A stretch of DNA of 64,000 nucleotides, from the NCBI RefSeq assembly GCF_964204865.1, contig NC_135259.1:15200974-15264973 (forward strand), in the 5' to 3' direction. The DNA is from Styela clava (lineage: Eukaryota > Chordata > Ascidiacea > Stolidobranchia > Styelidae). The translations under genes and the position numbers were made by a program. This document shows positions 47,075 to 59,414 of this stretch, one piece after another (the stretch's first letter is position 1; each line of letters opens with the position of its first letter). The notes under the pieces are model-generated. The model was given only the letters and a program-made list of their open reading frames with translations. It did not search any database and had not been told where the DNA came from.

Positions 47075-48795
47075 TACAAATGATACTTTTATTTTGCCTA
47101 ATGTTTTTGTGTTAGGCAATAGCCTGGTTAATTGAAACTAACATGCAATCTTCGCTTACCATATTACCCTTTTGAAATTTCTAGAAAATAATAAAAACTG
47201 CAAAATAAAAACTTACAGATTTAAATGATGGTGTTTTGCGAGCCTTTTTCATTACGACCAACTTGGCATAGGGTATAAATTTGTTGTGACCTTCGGGAAC
47301 TAAAATTAAGTCAAATTTAAAATACGGAAATTATTAAAAAAATAAAATTGACAAAATCTTCTATTGGAACGATGTATTTGCATATAGTCGCAGATAAAAA
47401 AACGAATCTTGGATCTATTTTGGCAATGATCGGTCTCAGTATAGGTTACAAATCTTTTAAATTTGGTCGATATTTTGTTTTAACATAAGTGTCGAAAAGA
47501 TTATACCGCAACCCCATTTGCATGCACATTTTTATTTTGTTATTTCTACTTGTAAAAATGTATTAGTTTACTAATTTGTGAAAGAATAACGCAATAAATA
47601 TGTTATTTGTATTCAATATATATTGGATGGTGGCTAGAAAAGCAGAAAATTTGAGGGTCAGATGAGATCACGAATAAAAAGCGTGGTTACTCATTTCTTC
47701 TTCGATACGTTTTTATTTCTTTTTGGTTCTAGGTTGTTTTAGGTTGATACATTTTAGGTTTTACTGCTATAAAGTGCATGGGCGTCATTTCGAGCATCTG
47801 TGAGTGTAATAAAACATGTGCCTACATAAAATATCGTGAAAGTCATTTTTTGTAAAAATAAATAGCTGTTTGACAAATTTTCTATATCTCCAGCGACCAC
47901 CCTGTATATTTTATGATAGAAAATGGTTGTGTTCTCTTTCTATTTTATAGTTTTATTGCAAAAAAATTGATAACTACACTATGATGTATGTCATATATAT
48001 ATGAAAATGGATACAAGTTAAGATCGACTGACGGCTTCAATTTAAATAGTTGTTATACCGAAAGACATTACTGTAAATAAGTTACTTGCCATCTCACAAA
48101 ATGTGAAAAAGCTTATATGAGGAGGACGGTTTCATACCATTAAATTCTCGGAAGGGCTACTTTCAAACAATGTGCAGTTCTAGATTAAAAAGTTATTGTG
48201 AAAATTCACCTAAATAACTTTGAAATTTTCAATTTTACAGTAAAAATATTGACGAAATGATTCATCGTTCCTAAGTCGATAAGTAGAGATAATTGACGAT
48301 GAATTAATAGATATGTGATTTGCATCTCGAGTCCTTCTTCGAGTGGTACTCATGCATTAATTTATCAATAAAATTCAAAGAAACACTCAAATTTATATAT
48401 ATTTATTTATTTCAAATTAAAGAGATAAAAGCTTATTTTTCATATATTTCAAACATTCAATTTATTTTGCAATTCTTTTAAATCAGCTCTGAATGTTTGT
48501 GAATGTTTAATTAAAAGTGCAGTACACACTCTGTAAAGAATTATGCGGCCCATGAACAAAGCGAGCGAATAGGATTAGTGTAGTTGTGTTGGAACAGTAG
48601 TCTGCAAGCTGTGGCCCTCGAACAAATTTTTTGTGGCCCTCAAACCAGCTCACTTTGAATAGATACCTGCTCATAAACATAATATTATCTCCGTGCGGAT
48701 TTGAGTCGTTACAATGGCTGTTGTGCGGCGTTTGTTTTGTAGTAATTAGCGTAAAGCAAAAGCATGTATCAGTAGTTTTCGTTTATAGTCTAGTC

Positions 48796-49454
48796 CAGGG
48801 TCGTCCAACCCGTGGCCCGCGGGCCACATGTGGCCCGCCGAAGCTTTCCGAGTGGCCCGCGCGGTATTATTCGAATCCCAACGCCTTTCACAAATGTGGG
48901 CCATTATTAAAAACCTCTAATAAAAAAAATATTTCTCGTCATTCAAACACGCGAGAAGCACCACCCAGCTATCAAAAGCGTATTTATGTCTCTTTGTGAG
49001 CGTTATTGCTGGAAAGAGATGTTTGAATTTATTTTTATCGTCTGCCATGTATTTCAATCTGTTCTTCTGTCTTTTTTTCTGTGAATCTAGAAGAGGCAGT
49101 TTTTATGACCTCAATATTTGACAGCTTTTAGGCTACTTGTACGAGTACGCTTTTTTGCGGATGAACCTCGTCAAATCCCCCGTGAGATCACTAATTTCTG
49201 ACAATCAAACTTGTTGGATAAAAGCGGTGTCATAATTGACATTGAAATATGTATGTGTGGTTAAAAACTTTTGACTTAACTGTATCTTTGTAATTTCATT
49301 GTTTTTATAACTTTGGTGTGAAGGTTTTGTTTGTCTTTTCATTAATCTGTAGTCGGTGTAGTGAAAACTAGAACATAACAATCATGCCAAGTGGCCCGGG
49401 CAATCATTCGTAAACTAAATTTGGCCCTCTGGTCAAAAAGGTTGGACAACCTTG
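48796..49454. mobile_element. hAT-like element, 659 bp, with perfect 8-bp TSD
   Basis: Ends cagggtcgtccaaccc and ggttggacaaccttg, ggcccgcgggcc near the left end. Target duplication gtctagtc at 48788-48795 and 49455-49462. The inverted paralog near 26.2 kb lacks it. No transposase. Confidence 0.92.
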
Positions 49455-49510
49455 GTCTAGTCTCTAACACAGAAATACGAGTTGAGGCCTGTTATAGTTT
49501 GAAGTTAGAT

Positions 49511-49738
49511 GTGGCGATTGGGTATTCCGATAGTATGTGAACCAAGATGGCGGACACTGGAACGTAGTATATGTACCAGGTTAGGCCATAATTTTATTCC
49601 AATTTTAGTTCTATTCTATTCTATTTAGTTCGGGGACTAGCCGGGTGACTCCCGTAGTATTTGAAATTATGGCCTAACTCTAACCTGGTACACCTACTAC
49701 GTTCCGGTATCCGCCATCTTGATTCACATACTACGGGA
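49511..49738. repeat. MITE with 'aagatggcggacac' inverted ends
   Basis: Left: tagtatgtgaaccaagatgg, with accaggttaggcc core; right: ccgccatcttgattcacata followed by ctacggga. Full-length member of the family at 16008-16204. Confidence 0.8.
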
Positions 49739-49861
49739 CACCAAATATTGTTTATTGGCGAAAATTAAGCCCGGAACCCGGGTTTGTATGAGCGAAATAT
49801 AAATCTATACTACTTATTGATGTTTAAATTCTCACCAGGCATTTATAAAATTTTTTTACAG

Positions 49862-50085
49862 ATAGCAAATTTAATGTCGTGAAGTCAGCACTTGACACTA
49901 CGAACCAAATTGCGTTGTTGCAACTGGAGGGCGGATATTTTAGATTAAAAAATAATAAACCAGAGACGGTGACTCTTCAAAGCAGGTTTAAACATGAAGA
50001 ATACGAGTACATTGCAATTGTATTGTATATATGTTCATCTGTATTAGTTCTGATTATTCTTTTTTTCAAGATTATACATTTATGA
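49862..50085 (+). CDS. Terminal exon of a membrane protein (partial gene)
   Basis: Open from a T-rich acceptor (ttttttacag) at 49861, phase 1, to TGA at 50083-50085. It reads VVKSALDTTNQIALLQLEGG, a charged stretch, and then a hydrophobic segment IAIVLYICSSVLVLIILFF close to the C-terminus: a single-pass type I or tail anchor. There is no Met near the start, so upstream exons are needed and I did not find them in the repeat-filled sequence before it. A decayed inverted copy at 36137-36348 keeps the same residues in LDTxNQxALL and LYICSSV. The coding call rests on that pattern. The protein is unknown. Confidence 0.45.
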
Positions 50086-50388
50086 TTCTAAGAATCGTTG
50101 GTTACACCTAAATGAAATCATTTGTGTATTCGATCATCTCACCATTATTTAGTTGAATGTCCAACCGAATAAAATGGGATTGCATCAAGTGAGGATAATA
50201 GTTATCGCAATATCATACATTCGAAAGTTGAATATGTTTTCCATTCTTTTTTAATTATTTCACCGTTTTAGCTAAAAAAAAACTTGCCACACAAACACGC
50301 GTTTCATGCTGTTATTATATGTTTTCAGATTTGGACGGGAACATAAAACCTCCGTCCATTATAAAAAGTTGTGTTTTTATAGCATATC

Positions 50389-53300
50389 GTCACACTAATA
50401 AAAAAATTGCCTAAGTCACTTTTTGTCGATTTTGAGATTTTGCTATCGCTGGATTCGTTGGGGAAAGATCTATCTTTCTATGTTATTTAAACATTCATAT
50501 CTGGTATAAATCAACCGCTAGGGGACAAAAACGAATCTGCTATCTCAGGAGGTGGACTTAGGCAGATTTTGGTTTTGCCTAAGCTGACTATAATTGAGAT
50601 AGGCACATTTAAACACGCCTGTCCGCATCCAGTTTTTGTACGTTCTGGTGTCGTTACGACACTCTTCGACTAGCAACGCTTTCTGGTTCAAGTAGGGTGT
50701 ACTAAAATATATATATATTTCAACATCTGGACGCTACCGGCAAGTAATTGTAGTGATCGAATATTAACAGTATGGAGTCCAGGAAGCTGAGAAACTATGC
50801 TCTACTTGGAAATGCTTCTGCAAATGATAGTGTCACACGTGGTAAGTTATTGAACGCCAAAAATGGCGATAGTAACGAGCGATCTTCATATGTATTCGTA
50901 TTTAATTTTCACAGATGAGGTGAACGAAGTTGGAAGGTTTTATAGAGCTTCAGCTCGATGGCTGCGAGGGGCATTCCGCTGCATATTTATATAGTGAAAG
51001 TGGCTATTTACCGTTTCACGAACTACTAGATATTGATGTAAGTCTCGATAATCTGGGCACGATGAGTATCTCGGACAGTACCAATGAAGGCTCTACAAGA
51101 TCAGATGGCACTATTGAAACCTATGAAGAGCCCTCACCTAACCGAGAAAAGTGACCAGTGCACGGTAAATGGAAAAAAATAAAGGAAAAATCAGGCGCCT
51201 CCGTGGAAAATCATATAGAAACTGGAAAGGAAAGGATGTGCCCAATCGTCAACCAGGGCCACCATGTAGATCTGCATTCTGTAGCAAAGTCAAAACTCGC
51301 CAGTGTAACGTTGTAGATGAAGATCAAATACTTCCTATGTTCATTAAATTTTGGTCTATGACGACTTGGAATGAACGCAAAATATTCATAAATACTCTGG
51401 TTGGGACACATGAGGTTAAACAACAAAGATCATCCGGTGTATCTAGGAGAAAATCTTAATATGTTTACCAACTAAAGCTTCCGAATGGTTCTGAGCTGCA
51501 AGTCTGCAAAGAAATGTTTGCTTCCACGTTTGGGATGCCTTGCAGAACTTTGGTATCTTGGATTAAAGATAAACCTCTTCTAACCAAACAGCTGTTGTTC
51601 AAGCAGGTCCGAAAAGTGGAAAGTGTGCAAAAGTAAGTGAAAGGGATAGAGAGTTTATAAAAGAGTGGCTCAGCACACTACCAACTGTAGACTCCCATTA
51701 TTGCAGAAAATTGCCAAGTTACAGAAACATAAAATTTTTGTATCCAGGCACCACAATATCTGCCCTCCACAGACATTACCAAAATGTTGCAGAGGAAGAA
51801 AACAGTAGGGTCGTTAGTGAAGCTTATTTCAACGAGATTTTCCACAGATATAAATACTCAGTTTTCATTCCCCGAAAGGATCAGTGTGATAAGTGTGTAG
51901 GTTACAAACATGGTAACATGAGTACAGTTGAGTATAGCTTGCATATCAAACTGAAGGATGATGCTAGAAAAGAAAAAATAACCGACAAAGATTCTGCAAG
52001 TGCAAATAAATCCGTTTGGACGATGGATCTACAGGCCGTGCTTTTATGTCCTAGAACGAGAGCTAGTACCTCATATTACAGAACTAAGCTACAGGTACAC
52101 AATTTCACTTTATATGATACGAAAACAAAAGCAGGTTACTGTTACGTCTGGAATGAAACTGAAGGCAATCTTTCTAGTGAAGTATTTGCTTACTTGCAGT
52201 TTGAGCATTTTAAGCGAATCATTTGTAATAATCCCGAAATGAAGCATATCATAGTTTGGAGCGATGGATGTGGTTACCAAAATAGGAATAGCACGGTAGC
52301 CAATGCATATTCTAGTCTGACAAGAACTTACAACATAGATATAGAGCAAAAATTTTTGGTGGCTGGACATACACAAATGGAATGTGACTCGATGCACAGC
52401 GTCATTGAACGAAAGATCGTAGGCGACATTTTTTCTGAAAGAGATTTGATCGTACTTATGGAATCCGCAAGAATCCATCCATCACCCTATCATGTTCGCC
52501 AAGTGAGGCACACTGATTTCAAAAGAATGAATCAATTGTTCCTTCAAAGCATTAGACCCGGAAAAAGAGTAGGAGATCCCAGAGTGCATGATTTGCGTGC
52601 CCTGAAGTACGAAAGTGATGGTAATATTCGTTACAAGCTTTCGTTTAAGAAAGAAATTTGGAAAGCGCTACCACACCGTGTACAGAATGTTCAAAGTCAA
52701 TGGGTGCCAATGTTCAGATCTCGTATTCCAGTTTGTGCAAGGAAATTTAATGATCTTCAAGAAATGAAATCAATTATGCCAATTGACTGTCATCCTTTTT
52801 ATGACAACCTTCCTCACGAGCAGATTATACAAACTTAAATGAAGTATACTACTATAAATTCATGATTACAGTTGTTTGTTTATGTTGATGTTTTAGGTTC
52901 CAAAGAGTTATTTATGTTTTGATTCTATTATATTGTTTGTTGCTTGAGTTGTGAAATTTTAGATTCCTTGTATCAATTGAATACAATACATCTGGCCTGT
53001 GGGCTGACATCTATTCTTATGATCATCAAAGCCAAATTATGATTAAGGAGGAATATCGAATTTTGACTTGGCTTTCGTGTCATATTAATTTAATGGAAGT
53101 CACTCTCTCATTATTTGCCGAATGGACTTTTACAAAGTATATAGGTCAAGCGAACGTACAGAGAAAATATAGGGCGAAGATGTGAATAATATTGCCTAAC
53201 GCAGGGTGCGGGAATAAAAAAAATGCCTAAGTCAATTTTAGCGCATATAAAATAGAATTTGGAAATTATAGATATCCTAAAATAATTAAAAATTTGATAA

Positions 53301-53419
53301 GATAAATCTAGATAAAAAAAATTTTGAAATAGATTGAAAAATGGGAAAGTTATAAAGTTTTTTTTGATTTACTCAAAATGTTAAAATTTGACTTAGGCAA
53401 TTTTTTTTATTAGTCTGAC
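50389..53419 (+). mobile_element. DNA transposon with about 31-bp TIRs, 3.0 kb
   Basis: Left end gtcacactaataaaaaaatt followed by gcctaagtca; the right end read on minus is gtcagactaataaaaaaaat followed by tgcctaagtca. Flanks carry atatc on both sides (50384-50388 and 53421-53425, with one g between element and right copy), a likely short target duplication. The inverted paralog near 35.9 kb has the flanks joined, which confirms the insertion. It encodes the broken transposase described separately. Confidence 0.9.
50772..52838 (+). pseudogene. Broken DDE-like transposase of the 50.4-53.4 kb element
   Basis: A short first exon (50772-50841, MESRKLRNYALLG, phase 1) is followed by pieces in three frames: 50930-51154 (acidic), 51169-51459 (GKSYRNWKGKDVPNRQPGPP, then Cys residues), the same frame after a stop to about 51636 (LPNGSELQVCKEMF), and 51640-52838. 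The last piece, about 400 codons, holds a CxxC motif (DQCDKCVGYKHG), WTMDLQAVLLCPR, YVWNETEGNLSSEVFAYL, VWSDGCGYQNRNSTVANA and VAGHTQMECDSMHSVIE. The acidic and His residues in these blocks fit a DDE-type catalytic core of the kind seen in DUF7869-like transposon proteins; that assignment is from memory. Two frameshifts and one in-frame stop make it inactive as read. Confidence 0.8.
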
Positions 53420-54420
53420 GATATCGCATATTCTCACAAAGTTTGCTAATTACTCTTTAGGACGGAAAGATATGTAATATATCGATGACAAAACTAACTA
53501 CAATCTAAAATAATTAACGGTTTGTGGTTATAATAAAATACCACGTTTTAAAAAAATATTGTGACATCTTATAACTAATATTTTTATTATCGCAGATTCA
53601 AGCGTCTATTTTTTTTTTTTATCAAATCAAAAGTCAAGTACGAAGTTCACAATGTTATACTGAACTGTAGTTAATCAAGCAAGGTCATAGTTGATCCTCA
53701 AGCAGTTTGCATCGGTGAGTTCCGTGTACCGGAACAGATATACTGAGTTGTAATCAGAGGAAGCTTTAGAAATGAATTATGTTTATGACTATTTAAATTA
53801 TTTCATCTTCCGATTAGATTTAACATCAAAGCTAGAAAAGGTTTGTTGTTATTTTTTACATTACTTCGTGTGGTTGATGCTGAACATGTAAGAAGAGACT
53901 TTCTTTCATTCATCAATGATATTTCTATTTTGTAAGCAGGTAAAGCAATTATTGGAATAAAATTGTTAGCATTCGATAATCACATGTCAGGTTAATAACT
54001 CAAATATTGACTATCCACTACAATACACTACGTAATAAACCATTAGATTTTTTTTTATAAATAATGAATGCTAAAAATTGAAGTGTCATTCCCGTAAGTG
54101 GGAAATCCAACTGATTATTGTTTATTAGTAAAAATTATTTCGTTTGTCGAGAAAATATGTAACGACAATATAAGAAATATAAAAGGATTGAAATAAATTT
54201 AATTGTCAAATGTGGTCCCCTCGTATACCTAATGTACCTCGTATACCTAATGTACCTCGTATACCTAATTGTCACATTCTTTATTTATTCACATGTTGTC
54301 TTGTTGGACTAAAACTATTTGATATATTTTTCTGTTATTTTTGTTTAGATATTTTTAGTTAGCTTGCTCAGTTTGGCAATATTGAAAAAGTTTTACAGAA
54401 GCTGAATTGCACAAAAAGAT
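53420..54420. other. No gene; inverted partner of 34.7-35.9 kb
   Basis: 53.42-54.05 kb matches 35.88-34.68 kb in reverse. At 54221-54270 an 18-bp unit (tcgtatacctaatgtacc) occurs just under three times in tandem. Confidence 0.6.
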
Positions 54421-57400
54421 ATGTGTGAACCAGGTAATTTACTTTTCATGTTGTTGGTTGAGCTTGTAATGGTTGCAGCTTTCTGAAAATATTTTGTCTG
54501 GTAGTTTCTGGAAAGCTTTCTATACGGTTTGGTATAGTCACTGTACAATTAGAACAAGAATATAGTAGAGATTTTACAACTTTTGAAATAAAACGCATTC
54601 TTCTTTCTTATCTATATACCAATGCCAGACAAAATTTGGCAACAAACCAGATTTGAAATTTTGTTATCGTCGGGTACTTCGTATTATTAAAATGGACTAG
54701 AGTTAAAAACCTTATTTGAAATTAATCTTGAAATTCCTATATAAATTAATTATTGAATACTTTGTTCAAAGCAACTAATTCCAATATATGTTCAGGATCA
54801 TGCGCAAGAAGGAATCTCTGGGTGATACTCACAAACGTATTAATTGTTGTTTTACTCGGAGTGGTTGCTGGAGTGGCCATTGCTGTGTACATGCAGCAGA
54901 ATAGCAAGGCAAGTGGTGGTATTGAAACCACCACACACAATACTTCTAGCACCAACAGTACTGCTTCGGAAATTACTATGCAAAATGCAGGGAGTGCCAA
55001 TACCCAACCGACAACTCAGAATAGCATCCTAGAATTGACTACTCAAATTGTGGGGAGTACCAATCATCAACCAACAACTCAGAATATCAACTCAGAATTA
55101 ACTACTCAAATTGTGGGGAGTACCAATCATCAACCAACAACTCAGAATATCAACTCAGAATTAACTACTCAAATTGTAGGGAGTACCAATCATCAACCAA
55201 CGACCCAGAATAATCCTTCTGAAACGACTCCCGCCCCAAGTATGCTACCAGGTAAAAAGTTGCGTGTAACTAACGCGTTTCAAATTTCCATACCTAAAAA
55301 ACAATCAATAACTACTTTTGAATATTTTATTTCATTATATGACAAAAGATTGCCTTTTTTAGATTTTTTTGTGTGTGTAAAGCATACAAAAATTCTTGGT
55401 ATTGGGCAATCTACAAGCAAAAAAATATTAAACAGTGAAACCTCATGTTCGAAAATATCACTGTTGCATACTTTTTATGCTATAGTCTATGTTTGGATTC
55501 TCCCGGACTATTTCATTATTGTTACTGTTGTTAATGCGATTGCCCCATAATTGACAGCTTTTTCATTATGTATGACTGATATTTCTCACAGATTGTCAGA
55601 GTAGAGTCAACAATGTTTCTATCGCTGGAGCCAACATATCATGGATCAATAACACCGGATCGTGCATGTTCGCTTTCTACTATCGACCAACATTAATAAC
55701 CTACAACAAGGTAAAATAATGTTGGACACGTAATGTACTTATGCATCGTTTTGGTATTTTTATTATTATGGTATTATTAGAATTCTTTTTCTCATTCTTA
55801 TTCCTATTGTTACCAAAAATCGCCTTTTTCATTAAATATTGGATAAATTGCTTTGAAATTTTCAGCGTTAAATATTGTATTTTTTGTTAGAAGGCTACTA
55901 CTTTTATATATTTCAAAAATTTCTGTGGGCTCCAAGGGATTTGTTGTTTGTTTGTGATGACGTCAACAAAATTAAAAATTGCGCAACCTGTGGCGGCACT
56001 GCGTTCGTTAATTGGTGGTCAGGCGAAGTCGTGAACACTGCGGCATCGGTAGTCTACTGCGACAGATTGCATACCCGTACTACTTCGTTTTGGCTTTCGT
56101 GTCCATACATTCGAGCATCTCTTTCGTGTCACTAATATTTAATAATCGCTGACGATGAATAATCAAAATAAGTCAATTTAAAACGAAGAATGTTTCGATG
56201 TAAATATCTTGCGTTTCTCTGGTCTATACATCAATATCAATTTTATCTCATTTTTTTAACATTATCGTTTTTTTGCTGTTGTTGTTGCTCCTGCGGTTAA
56301 TTGAATTTTATTGTATGTATTAAAACAATACTCTTACTATTCAATAACAGAGTGCTTCATTTTGTGAGAAGAACGGTGGAAGTATCGGGCAAATTGATAA
56401 TGCACGTACACATGAGAAAACTAATGCCGCGATTCGCAGCCTCACTTCAGACTTTCCTGTTTACATTTGGATTGGATTGCAAATTGATCCTGTGGTAAAT
56501 ACTTTTAATCATCGTTTCTACTTTCTAATAAAAGTCAACAAATAAAATTGATACTAAATTGCTTCAAGATCTATAGTTTACAGCAGGGGTGTGCAAACTG
56601 CGGCCCGCGGGCCAAATGCGGCCCTCAAGGAAAAATTGTGCGGCCTGCGGAGAAGATCTGGTACGTGCGAGCAATTCCAATCCCTTTGCGTCGCAAAGCA
56701 TATACCATTGTCACTGTCATTCTAGCAAAACTAACTGGAAAAATTCTGTTGCAAAATTGAATAGCAATAGCACCCCTAACATAACGTAAGATCAATATCA
56801 AAAAGAAACAATTTTTTGTGACTGAAAAAAGAAGGGCTATCTTAAATAAAAGTGCGGCCCGCTGCTTTACTCATTTACTTGTATCTGTCCCTCATATAAT
56901 AAAGGTTGCACACCCCTGGTTTACAAAATAGATTTTTGGTCGCTCGGGCTTTCCATATATAGAAATGCTATAAATTGAGCACTGAGCACCCATCTTGAGC
57001 ACTTTACTGCATAAACTATAAAGACATGAAAATATGAAGTTGATTCCGATCTGCGTGTTGTCGCCAAAATGTTTTGCCAAACTTTTTTCCTTATTTCGAA
57101 TGAAATCACTTTTGTCGAAAATCTGTTGATAATATTCCTATAAAAAATATATATATTAGTTGATATTATGGTTGCATAGTTATGCAAGGATAGCCGTAAA
57201 TGAATTTTAAATGTTTTATGATACAGGTAGTAAAAGTCGTTTCCTGTAAATAAACAAATCTTTGAATATTCTACAGAGTCGAAACACAACGTTCCCCAGT
57301 TCAAGAGCCTATACCAATTTCCAGGAAATAAACCCTAATCCAGAATATACTAACGTCATTGCATATGTTACAAATTCGACCGGATATATGAAAAATGTAT

Positions 57401-57441
57401 CCCCAAAAATAAGTAATCGGGGTGCTATTTGCTTCCTATAA
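54421..57441 (+). CDS. Type II membrane protein with repeat stalk and C-type lectin-like domain (5 exons)
   Basis: Exons 54421-54433, 54796-55251, 55592-55710, 56351-56494 and 57277-57441 join to 298 aa. Exon 1 codes only MCEP plus one base. Exon 2 gives a short basic cytoplasmic end (SCARRNLW), the anchor VILTNVLIVVLLGVVAGVAI, and a Thr/Gln/Asn-rich stalk with a 21-residue unit (TTQIVGSTNHQPTTQN core) three times. Exons 3-5 form the lectin-like domain: CQSRVNNVSIAGANISWINN, SASFCEKNGGSIGQIDNAR, VYIWIGLQID, and the end NRGAICFL. The CEKNGG and YIWIGL blocks are typical of C-type lectin folds. The usual third Cys and the EPN/WND sugar-binding motifs are not visible, so calcium-dependent sugar binding is doubtful. 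Extracellular recognition is inferred. Intron 4 hosts a hAT MITE. Confidence 0.85.
55038..55226 (+). repeat. 63-bp tandem repeat in the lectin-like gene, 3 units
   Basis: Units start at 55038, 55101 and 55164 with actactcaaattgt. The nucleotide sequences of the units are almost identical, so the array is young and likely to vary in copy number. It lies within exon 2 and keeps frame (63 = 21 codons). A related, diverged unit precedes it. Confidence 0.93.
56584..56918. mobile_element. hAT-like MITE, 335 bp, in intron 4 of the lectin-like gene
   Basis: Ends caggggtgtgcaaact and ggttgcacacccctg; gcggcccgcgggcc near the left end. Target duplication gtttacag (56576-56583) and gtttacaa (56919-56926), one mismatch. 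Confidence 0.88.
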
Positions 57442-59414
57442 GCTGATTAATTCATCTGTATAAACTTCGCCTTCAACCAAGAGTTTAGTAGAGAAATTCG
57501 GCAAGTTTCTTTTGCGGGAAAATTCTTGCCATCGTCCGTTTACAAGAATGCTGTTTTCTTTTACAATATATATGACATTTTAAAAACAAAATATGTGTTA
57601 CTACCAGAAACCTATTTAAATACATAATTGTATTCGTCATTATAATAAATAAAAAATAAAAAAATTTTCAATCATAAAACTCTAATCCGGCTGTTAAATT
57701 CCATTGCAAAACTAACAATATTAATAGAATTCAAGTTTGCAATTATGAAAAGCTTGTAGAAAGTCAATGACGTTTTTTCATGCAATTATTTGGTTCAAAA
57801 TAATAATGATCCGAATAAAATAAACATGAGGGTTAGATTACTCTGATTGCTTTTCAAAGATGTTTTAAATTCTTTGTTTGCAAACTAGTTTTAAACCTAG
57901 CTACATTGAAAATGAGTAACATTTTCATTTTATGTGGTGTAATGAACCTTCTGTTGAACTCTGGCTTTTTGTATGACTGCTTTAATAAAATATAAGTCAA
58001 TTGATATTGGGGTATTCAGAAATGGCAAAAATGAGTAATAAAACCGAAGACAATTTTGTTGTTTTCTTATGAAGTGGGTATGTGTACTTCTCAGTTTAGG
58101 TGAATCAGCTCTTAGGCCTTAACCTAAATAATATTTTGTTGGACCAAGGTTTAGATTAGGGTCGGGTAAGTCTGATCTACTGTCTCGGTTGCTTCAGTTG
58201 CAAACATGTTTTTCTGGGATACTCTCTTATAAACACGAAATATTAAACACATTCAAGGTGGGTCAATGTCCAATTTTCATGACAGGAAATGCTTTGAAGT
58301 AGTCATATAAAATGACTCAATATTTTTATAAATTACAGTGTGCTTTTTTCGAACTTTGATTTTTAAATTCAGTGATTTGATGAAATATTATCGAACTAAT
58401 ATAATCTGCATTAGAATCGCATGATAGGAAACATGAATTAGACAAACCAAATTAAAAAATGTTCTGAATGCATTCTCCATTCATGAACTTTCGGAAATCA
58501 CATATACAGATAAAATTAGAAAAATATTCCTATAATACAGGGGAGGAGATAAAACCACAAAAGAATATCCACAGATATTTTACATACATTGTCAAAAAGT
58601 ACTTATTCATCAGTGACAATCAAGTCAAGCCATATTTATTTTACTGAATCCCGTGGGTTGGCACCGCCATTGAAATCATTAAAGAAAATTAGCACGAGGA
58701 CACCAAGAAAAAGGGGGCACCACAGAATTTTTATAGTCGAATTTTCATTTGCGTTTCAGTGTTAATGAAATAATTAGAGTTGGTATGACGACTCAAACCT
58801 CAATATTGTCCCCGTTAAATTTTAAACTATCGTCTTAAACCTTTTTCGGAGGATGCACGCGTTCGTAGCACAAAACTGCCCTATATTTTTAACACTGTGT
58901 ATTTCGATAAGCTATAGAAACTCCAGATTGCATTGAATTACCATCCTAATATATTTATTAGGTGTAGAAGACGATCTGACTCAAATAATTTGGTAGTCAT
59001 GGAGATACCCTTGTGTCCTATCAGATATGTACAAGAAAATGTTAAACATGCAGGATATTATTTATTAACAAGATAAGAATAATTGGAAGTTAAAAATTAT
59101 GTTAGAATATATCGGACATGATGGCTCAACTTACTATTGATATTGTGATAGTTAGTGCATTGTGAATCTAATTCAAACTGTTTGAAAGTTATTCACGCTA
59201 CTCTGTATAGCAGGAATACCCGTCAAAAATAGTGCAGCAATATGATGACATGGATTGCGATAAAAACCAAAATAGATAAATCACCTTTCCCCGCATGAAA
59301 TTTGAAAAAAAAAATAGTACAAGAAGCGCACAACAGATAGACATTGCAGCAAACAATGTACAATGTTGCAATGTACTTCGTAAATAACCCGGATTTACTT
59401 AATTGTGTTTAAGA
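57442..59414. other. No gene seen
   Basis: AT-rich sequence with no open frame or splice pattern I can support. AATAAA-like signals near 57643-57660 probably serve the lectin-like gene. Confidence 0.5.

Larger units (their letters stand above)
47075..49861. other. Inverted duplicate flank with insertions, no gene
   Basis: 47.1-48.78 and 49.46-49.5 kb match 27.5-26.08 kb in reverse. The match is broken by the hAT element at 48796. 49.51-49.74 kb is a MITE. Confidence 0.6.
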
